Positions 24,921 through 32,825 of a stretch of 64,000 bases of DNA are shown here, one piece after another. A program made the position numbers and the translations under genes. A model generated the notes under the pieces. That model did not search any database. It worked only from the letters and a program-made list of their open reading frames with translations, and was not told the origin of the DNA. The stretch comes from DATLSM01 sp049585815 (lineage in GTDB: Bacteria; Actinomycetota; Thermoleophilia; Solirubrobacterales; 70-9), in assembly GCA_049585815.1 (NCBI GenBank), contig JBAVAR010000155.1, positions 1 through 64,000 on the forward strand, written 5' to 3'. Within the stretch, counting starts at the first letter, position 1. Each line of letters starts with the position of its first letter.

Positions 24921-26396
24921 ATGTCGAAACTCGCAGCAAAGTCCTCGCTGGTCCTCTTCTGCAGCGCGGTCACCATCCTCGCGACGATCGCCCTGGCTGG
25001 GGCCAGCCGGGCCGCGGCCTCGAGCTGGACGCTGCGCCAGCTACCACCCGTGTCTGATCAAGCGCAATTGGGGCCGGGGTTGAAGGGGGTTTCCTGTCCG
25101 AGTGAATCCCTCTGCGTCGCGGTTGGCGGCGCCGACACGGAGGGCGAAAGCGCTGGAGCGCTGGCTTTCTCCCAGGCGCCGACCGGCGGCCTCGCCAAGT
25201 GGAACGTCGGCAACCTGACGCCACCGGCCGGCGAGGGGGAAATCCGCAGCCTGGACGCGATCTCCTGCGCCTCACAGAACCTTTGCGTCACGGTCAGCGC
25301 CAGCGGCGAAGGATTCATCTTCGTATCGACAGAACCAACGGGCGGCGCCGCAACGTGGTCGCCGACGGCTCTACGCGAAGATCATGGCCTGGTCGCCGTC
25401 TCCTGTCCTTCGCAGTCCTTCTGCGCGGCCGTCTCCGAGGGCGGCAAGGTCCTCACCTCAACTGAACCCATCGCGGGTCGCTGGCAATCGACCCAGCTCG
25501 TCGGCTCACCTGACCTCCGCGGCGTGTCTTGCGGCACCCCTTCGCTCTGCGTCGCCGTCGGCGGCGAAGGGCAGATCTTCGTCTCCACCGACCCAACCGG
25601 TGGCCCTTCGGCATGGCAGGAAGAGGGGACCCCGGGCGGGTCGGGTGCCCTGCAGGGAGTCTCCTGCGTAGCGACCTTGCTCTGCGCCACCGGCAACCTG
25701 ACCGGAAACGTCCTCACCTCGACCGATCCGACCGGCGGCGGCGCCAGTTGGAATGAGGCGAGCACCCCCAGCTCGCTGCGGATTACCGGCATCGCCTGCC
25801 CCACTGCGAGTCGCTGTGTGGCGGCAGATGACAACGGCGATGTCCTCACCTCGACTGATCCGACCGGTGGGGCCAGCCACTGGAGCTTCGAAAACCTGGT
25901 TCCGTTTGTTAGGCCGGCCGGCGGAAACGGAACGCTACCGCCGCTGAACGGTCTCTTCGCGGCCTCCTGCTCCTCAGCCTCCCTCTGCGTCCTGACCGGT
26001 TCCGATGGTCGCATCTTCACCTCAATCGAACCCTTCTCGGCTCCCGCCCAGGCACCGTCCGTAGCCGTCGAACACCACCGTCGTCACAGGGCTCACCTGC
26101 GTCCTCGCACCATTCTCCTTCCCGCTGAATGGCGCATGTCCCAGGCCATTCAACGCCGAATCCGCGTCCACTCTCGCTTTCGCTCGCCGACCCGGGTCAG
26201 GGGGTTTGAATGCAAGCTCGACCGCCGCCCCTATCGCCGCTGTCACTCACCACTGCGGTACTTAGTGTCGCACGGGTCCCACGCGCTGCGCGTGCGCGCA
26301 ATCGGCCCGACCGGGCTGCGTGGGCCGGCGGCGGTCGTTCGCTTCCGCATCGGCCATTTTCGCGTCATCCACGCGCCCGGGAACGCTGGGCAGTAG
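24921..26396 (+). CDS. secreted Cys-repeat (propeller-like) protein
   Basis: The 491-residue protein has a signal peptide (residues 1-33, ending ASRAAA). About seven repeats of ~40-45 residues follow, each with a Cys pair spaced by five or six residues (SCPSESLCVAV, SCASQNLCVTV, SCGTPSLCVAV, ACPTASRCVAA) and several ending VLTSTDPTGG. The period and the S/T-D-P-T-G turns suggest beta-propeller blades stapled by disulfides. A His/Arg-rich linker leads to a C-terminal Ig-like module (FECKLDRRPYRRCHSPLRYLV, SHALRVRAIG), which in other bacteria is F-x-C-S-L-D...C-x-S-P. It is probably exported and cell-surface or extracellular. No enzyme activity is recognised. Confidence 0.8.
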   Translation: MSKLAAKSSLVLFCSAVTILATIALAGASRAAASSWTLRQLPPVSDQAQLGPGLKGVSCPSESLCVAVGGADTEGESAGALAFSQAPTGGLAKWNVGNLTPPAGEGEIRSLDAISCASQNLCVTVSASGEGFIFVSTEPTGGAATWSPTALREDHGLVAVSCPSQSFCAAVSEGGKVLTSTEPIAGRWQSTQLVGSPDLRGVSCGTPSLCVAVGGEGQIFVSTDPTGGPSAWQEEGTPGGSGALQGVSCVATLLCATGNLTGNVLTSTDPTGGGASWNEASTPSSLRITGIACPTASRCVAADDNGDVLTSTDPTGGASHWSFENLVPFVRPAGGNGTLPPLNGLFAASCSSASLCVLTGSDGRIFTSIEPFSAPAQAPSVAVEHHRRHRAHLRPRTILLPAEWRMSQAIQRRIRVHSRFRSPTRVRGFECKLDRRPYRRCHSPLRYLVSHGSHALRVRAIGPTGLRGPAAVVRFRIGHFRVIHAPGNAGQ

Positions 26397-26450
26397 CTCA
26401 CACCTTGGGCGAGCTCAGCGCTGGCGGTCGTGCTGATAATGGTCTGGGAT

Positions 26451-26505
26451 TTGTGTCGTCCCATTGTGTCGTCCCCTATCACCTAATCCTGTGGCACAGG
26501 GACGA
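26451..26505. repeat. tandem 12-bp direct repeats and nested hairpin
   Basis: TTGTGTCGTCCC occurs at 26451-26462 and again at 26464-26475 (13-base period). The second copy contributes TCGTCCC (26469-26475), which pairs with GGGACGA (26499-26505). Inside that loop lies the near-palindrome CCTGTGGCACAGG (26488-26500). The element stands between the secreted repeat protein and the zincin gene and could be a terminator or an operator. Confidence 0.5.
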
Positions 26506-26551
26506 AAACTCCGGACTGGCATTAACTTCAGACAGGCTCTAACGTTCTTTC

Positions 26552-26881
26552 ATGCCCGGTGAAAGCGGTCTCGATGCTTTCGAATCGCTGGTTGCAGACG
26601 CGATCGATGCTCTGCCGCAAGAGTTCCAGAAGGTGCTGGAGAGCGTCCCGGTAGTCGTCTCCGATCTAGGCGCCGAAGCGAGCGCCTACGGCCAGTACTT
26701 TGGCGACGGGGTGGCACGGGGGCGTTATGAGGACCGGATCGTGATCTACCGCGACACGCTCGAGCGCGACTTCGGCCACGATCGGAAACTCCTGGCTCGC
26801 CAGGTAGAGCGAACTCTGCGCCATGAGCTGGCCCATCACCTTGGCTGGAACGAGCGCGGGGTCGGTGGTCTTGGACTGTGA
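26552..26881 (+). CDS. zincin-like metallopeptidase family protein
   Basis: The 109-residue protein ends with an HExxH motif (RTLRHELAHHLGWNE) in which the third ligand may be the following His or Asp/Glu. The N-terminal part (FESLVADAIDALPQEFQKVLESVPVVVSD) matches the small minimal-zincin family (PF06262) often found in actinobacteria. It is cytoplasmic, with no signal peptide, and its substrate is unknown. TAACGT lies 6 bases before the ATG and there is no ribosome site. Confidence 0.82.
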   Translation: MPGESGLDAFESLVADAIDALPQEFQKVLESVPVVVSDLGAEASAYGQYFGDGVARGRYEDRIVIYRDTLERDFGHDRKLLARQVERTLRHELAHHLGWNERGVGGLGL

Positions 26882-27674
26882 GTTGCCTGGCGCGGGAGCT
26901 GGGCCAGGATTCGGGCGGGCTGACGGGAGGCGTGAGGCCGCATGCGGAGCAGCTGGCTAGGTGCTGTTGAAGACGCCGGATCATTCGCCACCTTTGACGG
27001 AGGCGAAACCGAGCACACCACGTATCTACTGAGGCATGATCGACCTATTTTGGCTCCTGGCCCGGCCGCGGGACATCCGACGCCTTCCTCGTGGGGATGG
27101 ATGTGTAAGCGAGTCTGGAGGCCTGGGGGTGGGGCGGACCTCCGGGGCGAGCCGGCGTGAAGCCTTTCTAGGCCTGCCCGCACGATCACCGATCTAGTTG
27201 AGGCATCTCCCTCGTGAGCACTACAAACCGTCAGTCGAGCTCCTCAGCGCGTCCTTGCCGAGGCCATTGCTCAGGTCACAATCATTGAAACTGTGTCGAC
27301 CGACGACGCCAAGGTCACGGCCAACACGATGCCCCTGTTTCTCGCTGGTGCAGTGGTCGTCTGGACCCTCTACTACTCCAAACGCAGCCAGCGCAAGGGG
27401 GGCCTTGCAGCCAGGAAGGCTCGAGCCCGCGGTGAGGTTCCCCCCGCAATGCCAACCTAGCCAAAGGACCGTGATCTGTGTGTCCGCGAGGAATGTCCCT
27501 CGCTCAAGAAATGCGGGTTGCCGCTGAACTTCGCCAGCCTTCAGGAGACTGGCGAACAACACATTCCAGACAGCTGATGGGACCAAAACAACTTTGGCTA
27601 TGTCGAGCGCCAACACCAGGTCCGCAAGCCTCGGTTAGGGCTGCATGCCTCTTCTCGTGTGGTGAGCCGGCTTG
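26882..27674. other. mostly non-coding stretch
   Basis: There are 793 bases between the zincin and DegV genes. Apart from the possible 55-codon membrane-protein frame at 27293-27460, open frames here have irregular codon use. No RNA gene or strong terminator was recognised. Confidence 0.45.
27293..27460 (+). CDS. possible small single-span membrane protein
   Basis: This 55-codon frame from GTG to TAG has good codon use in an otherwise poor region. It encodes a short acidic N-terminus, one hydrophobic segment (MPLFLAGAVVVWTLYY) and a basic tail (SKRSQRKGGLAARKARARG), as expected of a small N-out/C-in membrane protein. No ribosome site is evident and no homologue is known to me. It may be an orphan or a remnant. 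Confidence 0.35.
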   Translation: MSTDDAKVTANTMPLFLAGAVVVWTLYYSKRSQRKGGLAARKARARGEVPPAMPT

Positions 27675-28571
27675 CTACTTGAGGTACTTGACGGGCATCG
27701 CTCCGAACCCCAGCATGCCCGGTCCCGCGTAGCATCCACCTACCGGGCCGACCTCGGACACAAGCAAGGGAGGGCTACCCATGATCTCCTGGGCAGCTTC
27801 GACAAGTAGTGCCGCTTGGTCGGGCGCCTGGATGTGCTGCACGAGCCACGCTTCACTGCCGTCTGCCTTGCGCTCCTTCGCGAAGTGAATGAGCCGCTCG
27901 AGTACGCGGGCATGGGTGCGGACCCGCTCCACTGGAGTTACCTGTTCTTCCAAAGTCAAGATGGGCTTGACCTTGAGCACCGACCCAAGCCAGGCTGAGG
28001 CGGCGCCGATTCTCCCGCCGCGGCGTAGGTACTCGAGTGTGTCCAGTGCGAACCACATTTTCATTTCCTCACGTGCTTCCTGGGCGCGCTGGGCGACCTG
28101 CTCGGCGTTGCCATCGCGGGCCGCGGCGTGCGCTGCGCCAAGCACGACCAATGCGAGGCCGCCGCAGATGGTGGCCGAGTCGATCACCGAGACGCGAGCA
28201 GAACCCCAGCGCTCCGCGATCTGCGCCGCAGCCTGTCGCGCAACCCCAACGGTGCCTGAGATCCCGCCAGAGAGGTGAATTGAGACAATGTCCTGTCCCG
28301 TCTCAAGCAGGGGTTCATAGACCGCGAGGAAGTCCCCGATTGACGGCTGAGAGGTGGTGGGCAGCCGCCCGGCTTCTTGGAGTTTGGAATAGAAGGCATC
28401 GAGATCAGACATCTCGGACTCTCGCTCGGAGCGATCCTCCCAGCTGACATAAAGGCTGACCAAGCCGATGCCTTGCTCGCGCATCAGCTCGCGCGGCAGG
28501 TAGGCGGTGGTGTCTGTCACTACCGCCACTCGGGGGGCGATCAAAGATTTTTGCGAGCTAGGGGAGTGCAT
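27675..28571 (-). CDS. DegV-family fatty-acid-binding protein
   Basis: The 298-residue protein has the DegV pattern: VAVVTDTTAYLPREL, the loop LPTTSQPSIGDF, SIHLSGGISGTVGVA, and the C-terminal lobe with YLRRGGRIG. DegV/FakB proteins hold a fatty acid and, with a FakA kinase, allow its phosphorylation for phospholipid synthesis. No fakA is near. The start has CAAGG about 6 bases upstream. It is flanked by sparse DNA on both sides. Confidence 0.9.
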   Translation of the reverse strand: MHSPSSQKSLIAPRVAVVTDTTAYLPRELMREQGIGLVSLYVSWEDRSERESEMSDLDAFYSKLQEAGRLPTTSQPSIGDFLAVYEPLLETGQDIVSIHLSGGISGTVGVARQAAAQIAERWGSARVSVIDSATICGGLALVVLGAAHAAARDGNAEQVAQRAQEAREEMKMWFALDTLEYLRRGGRIGAASAWLGSVLKVKPILTLEEQVTPVERVRTHARVLERLIHFAKERKADGSEAWLVQHIQAPDQAALLVEAAQEIMGSPPLLVSEVGPVGGCYAGPGMLGFGAMPVKYLK

Positions 28572-28846
28572 CTCGTGCCTTGAGTCTTTCCTGCGATGGT
28601 CCGTCGACCGGGGCCGACAGTTGAAAGTTAGCCGTTGTTTTGCTGCGCCGGGTCGACCAATAGGGATGCAACCGATCCTCCTAGCGCCTCCTTGGCGGGA
28701 AGTGCGGCTGATCAGCGTTTCGCGCCGTCCTCGAACGGCTCACGCAGCCGCCTCGGTTAATCGCGGTGCCCTGCTGTGCTCCAGCTTTGTCGCTACTGCG
28801 GTAGATCGGCAAGCGGCTGTGCGGCTTCCGCTAGATTCAGCTCGAG

Positions 28847-28927
28847 ATGGGAATACTGCAATCCATGACGACTAATTGTCCCCCTCAGATTTTGACCGAG
28901 GACACCAAGTTCGCGTCGGGCTCTTAG
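28847..28927 (+). pseudogene. remnant of a DUF59-type gene 3' end
   Basis: The last codons of this short frame read TEDTKFASGS-stop. The DUF59 gene at 20932-21249 ends TEDAKFALGF-stop. Across the final 35 bases, 26 are identical without gaps (28893-28927 against 21215-21249), and several differences are synonymous third positions, which points to diverged coding sequence. The remnant stops 6 bases before the ABC transporter start. The 275 bases upstream of it hold nothing I can identify. Confidence 0.5.
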
Positions 28928-28933
28928 CCTCGA

Positions 28934-29965
28934 ATGGAAGCGACCGGCCAATCCGATGCGCTGCCTCTCCAAGCGGGGCCCGGGTCGGGTGGGATTGGGA
29001 GTCAGGATGGACATGGCGGTCGCGAGGTCATCCGCACGACGGGCCTGACAAAGGTCTATCCCGGCACCGACTTCGCCGCAGTCGACAGCCTCGACCTTAG
29101 CGTTAGTGGCGGCGAGATTTTCGGCCTGTTGGGTCCAAATGGCGCTGGGAAGACGACGACCGCCGGGATGCTGACCACGCGGGTTGTCCCCACCTCTGGG
29201 ACCGCCCACGTCGGGGCGATTGATGTCGTCGCCCACCCGGCGCTGGCCAAGCAGCTGATCGGGACCGTCTCACAGACCAACACCCTGGATCGCCAACTCA
29301 CGGTGTGGGAGAACCTCTATTTTCACGGCCGCCTATTCGGGATGGGTGCTGTGGTGTCGCGGCGCACCACCGACGAGTTGCTCGAGCAGTTTCAGCTCTC
29401 CAAGTGGGCGAACGCATCGGTCTTCGCCCTCTCCGGTGGGATGGCACAGCGACTGATGGTGGCGAGGGCGATCTTTCACCGCCCCGCCGTGTTGTTCATG
29501 GACGAGCCGACAGCGGGCCTTGACCCCCAGAGTCGCCTCGCGCTCTGGGAGATACTTGGCGAGCTCAATCGTGAGGGCCAGACGATCCTGCTCACCACCC
29601 ATTACATGGAGGAGGCCGATCAGCTATGCGACCGGGTGGCGATCATGGACCACGGCCGCATTCTGGCCCTTGACACGCCGGCGGCGCTCAAGCGATCGGT
29701 GGGGGCCGAGGAGATCGTCACCGTGAAAGCTGCCGGCGACGGAGAGGCGCTCGCAGCGCGGCTGGCCGCTGAAATCGAGGGGGTAACCCGTACCCGCGTC
29801 CTCGACGGCGGCGTCGAGCTCCATGTGCAGGGGGGCGAGCGACTGGTTCCGCGGGTCGTCGCCGCCGCCGAGAGCGGTGGCTTTGATGTCGCCGATCTCT
29901 CGGTCTCTCAGCCCAGTCTGGAGACGGTCTTCATCAATCTCACCGGGAAGGCTTTGCGCGACTGA
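28934..29965 (+). CDS. ABC transporter ATP-binding protein, DrrA-like
   Basis: The 343-residue protein has Walker A GPNGAGKT (67-74), the Q-loop (TVSQTNTLD), signature LSGGMAQR, Walker B VLFMDEPTAGLD and the switch His (LLTTHYMEEAD). The C-terminal extension (EIVTVKAAGDGEALAARLAAE) is typical of daunorubicin-resistance-type exporters. The signature has Met where Gln is usual. The ~35 N-terminal residues rich in Gly/Gln may not be real; the fold starts near VIRTTGLTKVY. Its stop overlaps the permease start (TGATG), so one exporter operon is clear. The cargo is unknown. Confidence 0.9.
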   Translation: MEATGQSDALPLQAGPGSGGIGSQDGHGGREVIRTTGLTKVYPGTDFAAVDSLDLSVSGGEIFGLLGPNGAGKTTTAGMLTTRVVPTSGTAHVGAIDVVAHPALAKQLIGTVSQTNTLDRQLTVWENLYFHGRLFGMGAVVSRRTTDELLEQFQLSKWANASVFALSGGMAQRLMVARAIFHRPAVLFMDEPTAGLDPQSRLALWEILGELNREGQTILLTTHYMEEADQLCDRVAIMDHGRILALDTPAALKRSVGAEEIVTVKAAGDGEALAARLAAEIEGVTRTRVLDGGVELHVQGGERLVPRVVAAAESGGFDVADLSVSQPSLETVFINLTGKALRD

Positions 29966-30849
29966 TGAGCGCCCTTGCCGAGAGCAGCGCCGCCAGTGGC
30001 GGGCTGGCCCTGCGGCCCACTCGCTCTACCGCGCAGGCAAGCCGCCTGGCCCTGCGGGCGCTGATTCTGCGCGATCTCCTGGTGTTGAGGAAGAACTTTG
30101 CCGAGTTCCTGGTCCGCACCCTGATCCAGCCGTTCCTGCTTGTCTTCGTGTTTCTCTATGTCTTCCCTTCGATCGGTCAGGGGGTCGGCGGAGGGGGAGG
30201 ACCGGTCGCGGAGTCGGCCTTCGCGACCGTGTTGGTTCCCGGTGTCGTGGCGATCTCAATCATGTTCCAGGGAATTCAGGCCGTGGCCCTACAGCTCTCC
30301 ACCGAGTTCGGCTACACCCGTGAGATCGAGGACCGCGTCCAAGCGCCGTGCCCGATCTGGCTCGTCGCGGTGGCGAAGGTTCTCTCCGGGTCCGTTCAGG
30401 GAGTCCTCGCGGCGGTCGTCGTTTTCCCAATGGCGGCCGTGGTCCATGCCCCGGGTGTGGAAGCGCACCTTTCTTTTCACTGGTGGATCGTCGTGACCCT
30501 CATCCCTCTCGCTTGCGTGGCGATGACATCGCTCGGTCTGCTGCTCGGGACGACCTTTGAGCCGCGCAACATCGGGCTCATGTTCGGATTCGTGGTGCTG
30601 CCGCTGACCTTTCTCGGGGGCACTTACTACCAGTGGACCAAACTCTCGCCGGTCCAGGTCCACGGCATCCACTGGCTGCAGATCGTGGTGCTAGTCAACC
30701 CGCTCATCTACGTCGCGGAGGGCATGCGGGCTGGGTTGACCGAAGCTTCTCACATGCCACTTTACGTCGTCTACCCGGTGCTGATCGGGTTCTGCACCGT
30801 GTTCCTTTCGCTTGGCCTGCGGAACTTTCGCCGCCGGGTTCTCTCCTGA
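29965..30849 (+). CDS. ABC-2 type permease
   Basis: The 294-residue protein has six hydrophobic segments with the ABC-2 layout: cytoplasmic N-terminus with an amphipathic helix, then FLLVFVFLYVFPSI, ATVLVPGVVAISIMF, GVLAAVVVFPMAAVV, IVVTLIPLACVAMTSLGLLL, FGFVVLPLTFLGGTYY and a final C-terminal span. The fourth-loop EIEDRVQAPCPIW is the usual coupling region. It forms the membrane half of the exporter with the preceding ATPase. Confidence 0.9.
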   Translation: MSALAESSAASGGLALRPTRSTAQASRLALRALILRDLLVLRKNFAEFLVRTLIQPFLLVFVFLYVFPSIGQGVGGGGGPVAESAFATVLVPGVVAISIMFQGIQAVALQLSTEFGYTREIEDRVQAPCPIWLVAVAKVLSGSVQGVLAAVVVFPMAAVVHAPGVEAHLSFHWWIVVTLIPLACVAMTSLGLLLGTTFEPRNIGLMFGFVVLPLTFLGGTYYQWTKLSPVQVHGIHWLQIVVLVNPLIYVAEGMRAGLTEASHMPLYVVYPVLIGFCTVFLSLGLRNFRRRVLS

Positions 30850-30870
30850 CGGTGGCCACCAGGTGAGCCG

Positions 30871-31350
30871 CTATCGCGGGAGCTGGCGCTCATCGGGTCC
30901 AACCTCCTCGGCCGTCGCCTCGAAGTCATAGGCGCGGGTGCCATCATCCTCCCCGCGACGCTGGGTGGTGCGATCTGTCATCCCGACCACAACGAACCGG
31001 CGCCCAAAATAGGCACGCAGCAGGCGTCTGGCGATCGCTCGCGTCGGCGGGATCAGGAGGATCAGGCCGAAGACGTCGGTGATAAAGCCCGGAATCAGCA
31101 GCAGGGAGGCGCCCGCGGCAATCATCAATCCGTCGGCAACCTCGCGGCCAGGGAAGCGGCGCTCGGCAAGGGCCAGGTTGAAGCGGCGCCAAGCTCCTCG
31201 CCCCTGGTGGCGCAGCAAGATTACGCCGAGTATCGAGCCGGCGAGGAGCAGAGCCAGCGTCGGTGCGACCCCGATCAACTCGCTGACCTTGACGATCACG
31301 AGAAGCTCTGCGATCGGCAGGGCGATGCACAGGACGATCAGCATTGCCAC
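30871..31350 (-). CDS. FxsA-family membrane protein
   Basis: The 159-residue protein has FxsA features: LPIAELLVIVKVSELIGV, a second span (LALLLAGSILGVILLRHQG), then LIPGFITDVFGLILLIPPTRAIARR. FxsA of E. coli relieves F-plasmid exclusion of phage T7; its normal role is unclear. The C-terminal tail is charged and cytoplasmic. GTG 31350 is chosen because a TAGGCT box ends 6 bases upstream; ATG 31344 would also work. Confidence 0.85.
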   Translation of the reverse strand: MAMLIVLCIALPIAELLVIVKVSELIGVAPTLALLLAGSILGVILLRHQGRGAWRRFNLALAERRFPGREVADGLMIAAGASLLLIPGFITDVFGLILLIPPTRAIARRLLRAYFGRRFVVVGMTDRTTQRRGEDDGTRAYDFEATAEEVGPDERQLPR

Positions 31351-31356
31351 CCGCCA

Positions 31357-31362
31357 AGCCTA
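31357..31362 (-). promoter_or_regulatory. -10-like box for fxsA-like gene
   Basis: On the minus strand TAGGCT is followed by 6 bases and the GTG start, with no ribosome site. A leaderless transcript is likely. Confidence 0.4.
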
Positions 31363-31389
31363 GCCCCGCCGCGGGCTGGGCCCAGGGTC

Positions 31390-32802
31390 TCAGGCCGCGG
31401 CAGCGGCGCCAGCAGCCGCCTCGAGACGGGCCAGCGACTCACCAATCCCGCGGCCGATCGCCTCTACGTCCTCCATCGAGTCGTAGTCGGCCAGCAGACC
31501 GAAGCCGATCCGCCCGTTGTAGCTCATGATCGCGACCGCCAGCGCGTGGTTTTGGGGCAGGAAGGCAACCGGGAAAACCTCCTCCAGCTCCCGCCCAAGC
31601 ACGTACAGGGGGATCTGCGGGCCAGGCACGTTGGTGACGATCAGGTTGAACAGACGCGTGGAGAAGTTGATCCGCGATGCCTGGGCCAGCAACGTAGGAG
31701 GGGCAAAGTCGTTGAAGCGGGATATCACTTCTGCTCCCAAAGCCTGCTTGGAGCGCTTCAGTCCCTCCATCTCCTCGCTGACAATGCGCAGTCGGCGCAC
31801 CGGGTCCTCGACGTAGACCGGCAGCGGCCCTCGCATCGCAGCGATCCGGTTACCGAGCTGGCCATGCTCGTCCTCGGCTCGGATCGAGACCGGGACGAGG
31901 GCGCGCAGCTCGAGCCCCTCGGTGCGGATACCGCGTCCGTGCAGCCACTCACGCAGCGCTCCGGTGACCACAGTGAGCACGACATCGTTAACCGTGCCGC
32001 CAAGCGCATCCTTGATTCGCTTGAACGTCGCCAGCTCCGAGCGGGCCCAGACGAAGCGTCGGTGGGGCCCGATCGGTTGGTTCAGCGGTACGTCGGGAGC
32101 CGGGTCGGCGAACGCCCCGACCACCTCGGTCACCCCCTCTAGGGCCGCGACCACCCGCTTCGCCGCGGCCTCAGGGTGGATCACCGCCTCGATCGCCCGC
32201 TCGGCCAGCCTCACCGGCGCCACCGCGAGGTCGACTGCCCCGCGCCCCACAAGCTCCGTGGTGCTCGGGGAAGGCCGCGGCACCCAGTCGTCATCGACCG
32301 GTGCCGGCTCAGGCACCGGCTCGAGGTCAAACAACACCGTGCCAATGTCGACGCCGGAGGTCCCGTCGACCATCGCGTGATGGGTCTTGGTCAGGATCGC
32401 GAAGCGGTCGCGCTCCAGCCCCTGCGCCAGCCACATCTCCCAGAGCGGCTTTGAGCGGTCGAGCTGCTGGGAAAAGACGCGGCCTGCCAACCGTCGCAGC
32501 TCCTCCTCGCCGCCTGGCGCGGGGAGCGCTGTGTGGCGGATGTGGTAGGTGAGATTGAAGTTGACGTCGTCTGCCCACAGCGGCCGGCCGGCCTCCAGCG
32601 GCGGCACCACCAGCCGCTGGCGGAAACGGGGCACCTGACTCAGTCGCCCCCGCACATGCTCGACCAAGTCGACGTAGCGGGGTGGGGGGCCCTCGAAGAT
32701 CAGGATCGCCCCAACGTGCATGTGGCTGGTGGCGCTCTCGTTGGTTAGAAACGAGGCGTCTACGGCCGTCAGTCGGTCGAGCTGGGCTCCGTTGGTGATC
32801 AC
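31390..32802 (-). CDS. wax ester synthase / diacylglycerol acyltransferase (WS/DGAT) family protein
   Basis: The 470-residue protein has the catalytic motif H141-H-x3-D146-G and, in the C-terminal half, the conserved NDVVLTV and TNVPGPQIPLYV. It transfers an acyl group from acyl-CoA to an alcohol or diacylglycerol to make storage lipid. The GTG start at 32802 gives ITNGAQLDRLTAVDASFL, the normal family N-terminus. It stands back to back with ispH, their starts only 23 bases apart. Confidence 0.92.
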   Translation of the reverse strand: MITNGAQLDRLTAVDASFLTNESATSHMHVGAILIFEGPPPRYVDLVEHVRGRLSQVPRFRQRLVVPPLEAGRPLWADDVNFNLTYHIRHTALPAPGGEEELRRLAGRVFSQQLDRSKPLWEMWLAQGLERDRFAILTKTHHAMVDGTSGVDIGTVLFDLEPVPEPAPVDDDWVPRPSPSTTELVGRGAVDLAVAPVRLAERAIEAVIHPEAAAKRVVAALEGVTEVVGAFADPAPDVPLNQPIGPHRRFVWARSELATFKRIKDALGGTVNDVVLTVVTGALREWLHGRGIRTEGLELRALVPVSIRAEDEHGQLGNRIAAMRGPLPVYVEDPVRRLRIVSEEMEGLKRSKQALGAEVISRFNDFAPPTLLAQASRINFSTRLFNLIVTNVPGPQIPLYVLGRELEEVFPVAFLPQNHALAVAIMSYNGRIGFGLLADYDSMEDVEAIGRGIGESLARLEAAAGAAAAA

Positions 32803-32808
32803 GGCCCA

Positions 32809-32818
32809 ACGGTACCCT
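32809..32818. promoter_or_regulatory. overlapping divergent -10 boxes between WS/DGAT and ispH
   Basis: Plus strand TACCCT (32813-32818) is 7 bases before the ispH ATG. Minus strand TACCGT (32814-32809) is 6 bases before the WS/DGAT GTG. The two hexamers share the TA step inside GGTACC. Neither gene has a ribosome site, so both mRNAs are probably leaderless and the promoters compete. Confidence 0.55.
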
Positions 32819-32825
32819 GTCCTGG

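Noticed and set aside
27221..27616. 131-codon minus-strand frame in the DegV upstream gap
   Set aside because: Poor codon use and no motif; the plus-strand 55-codon frame in the same place looks more natural.
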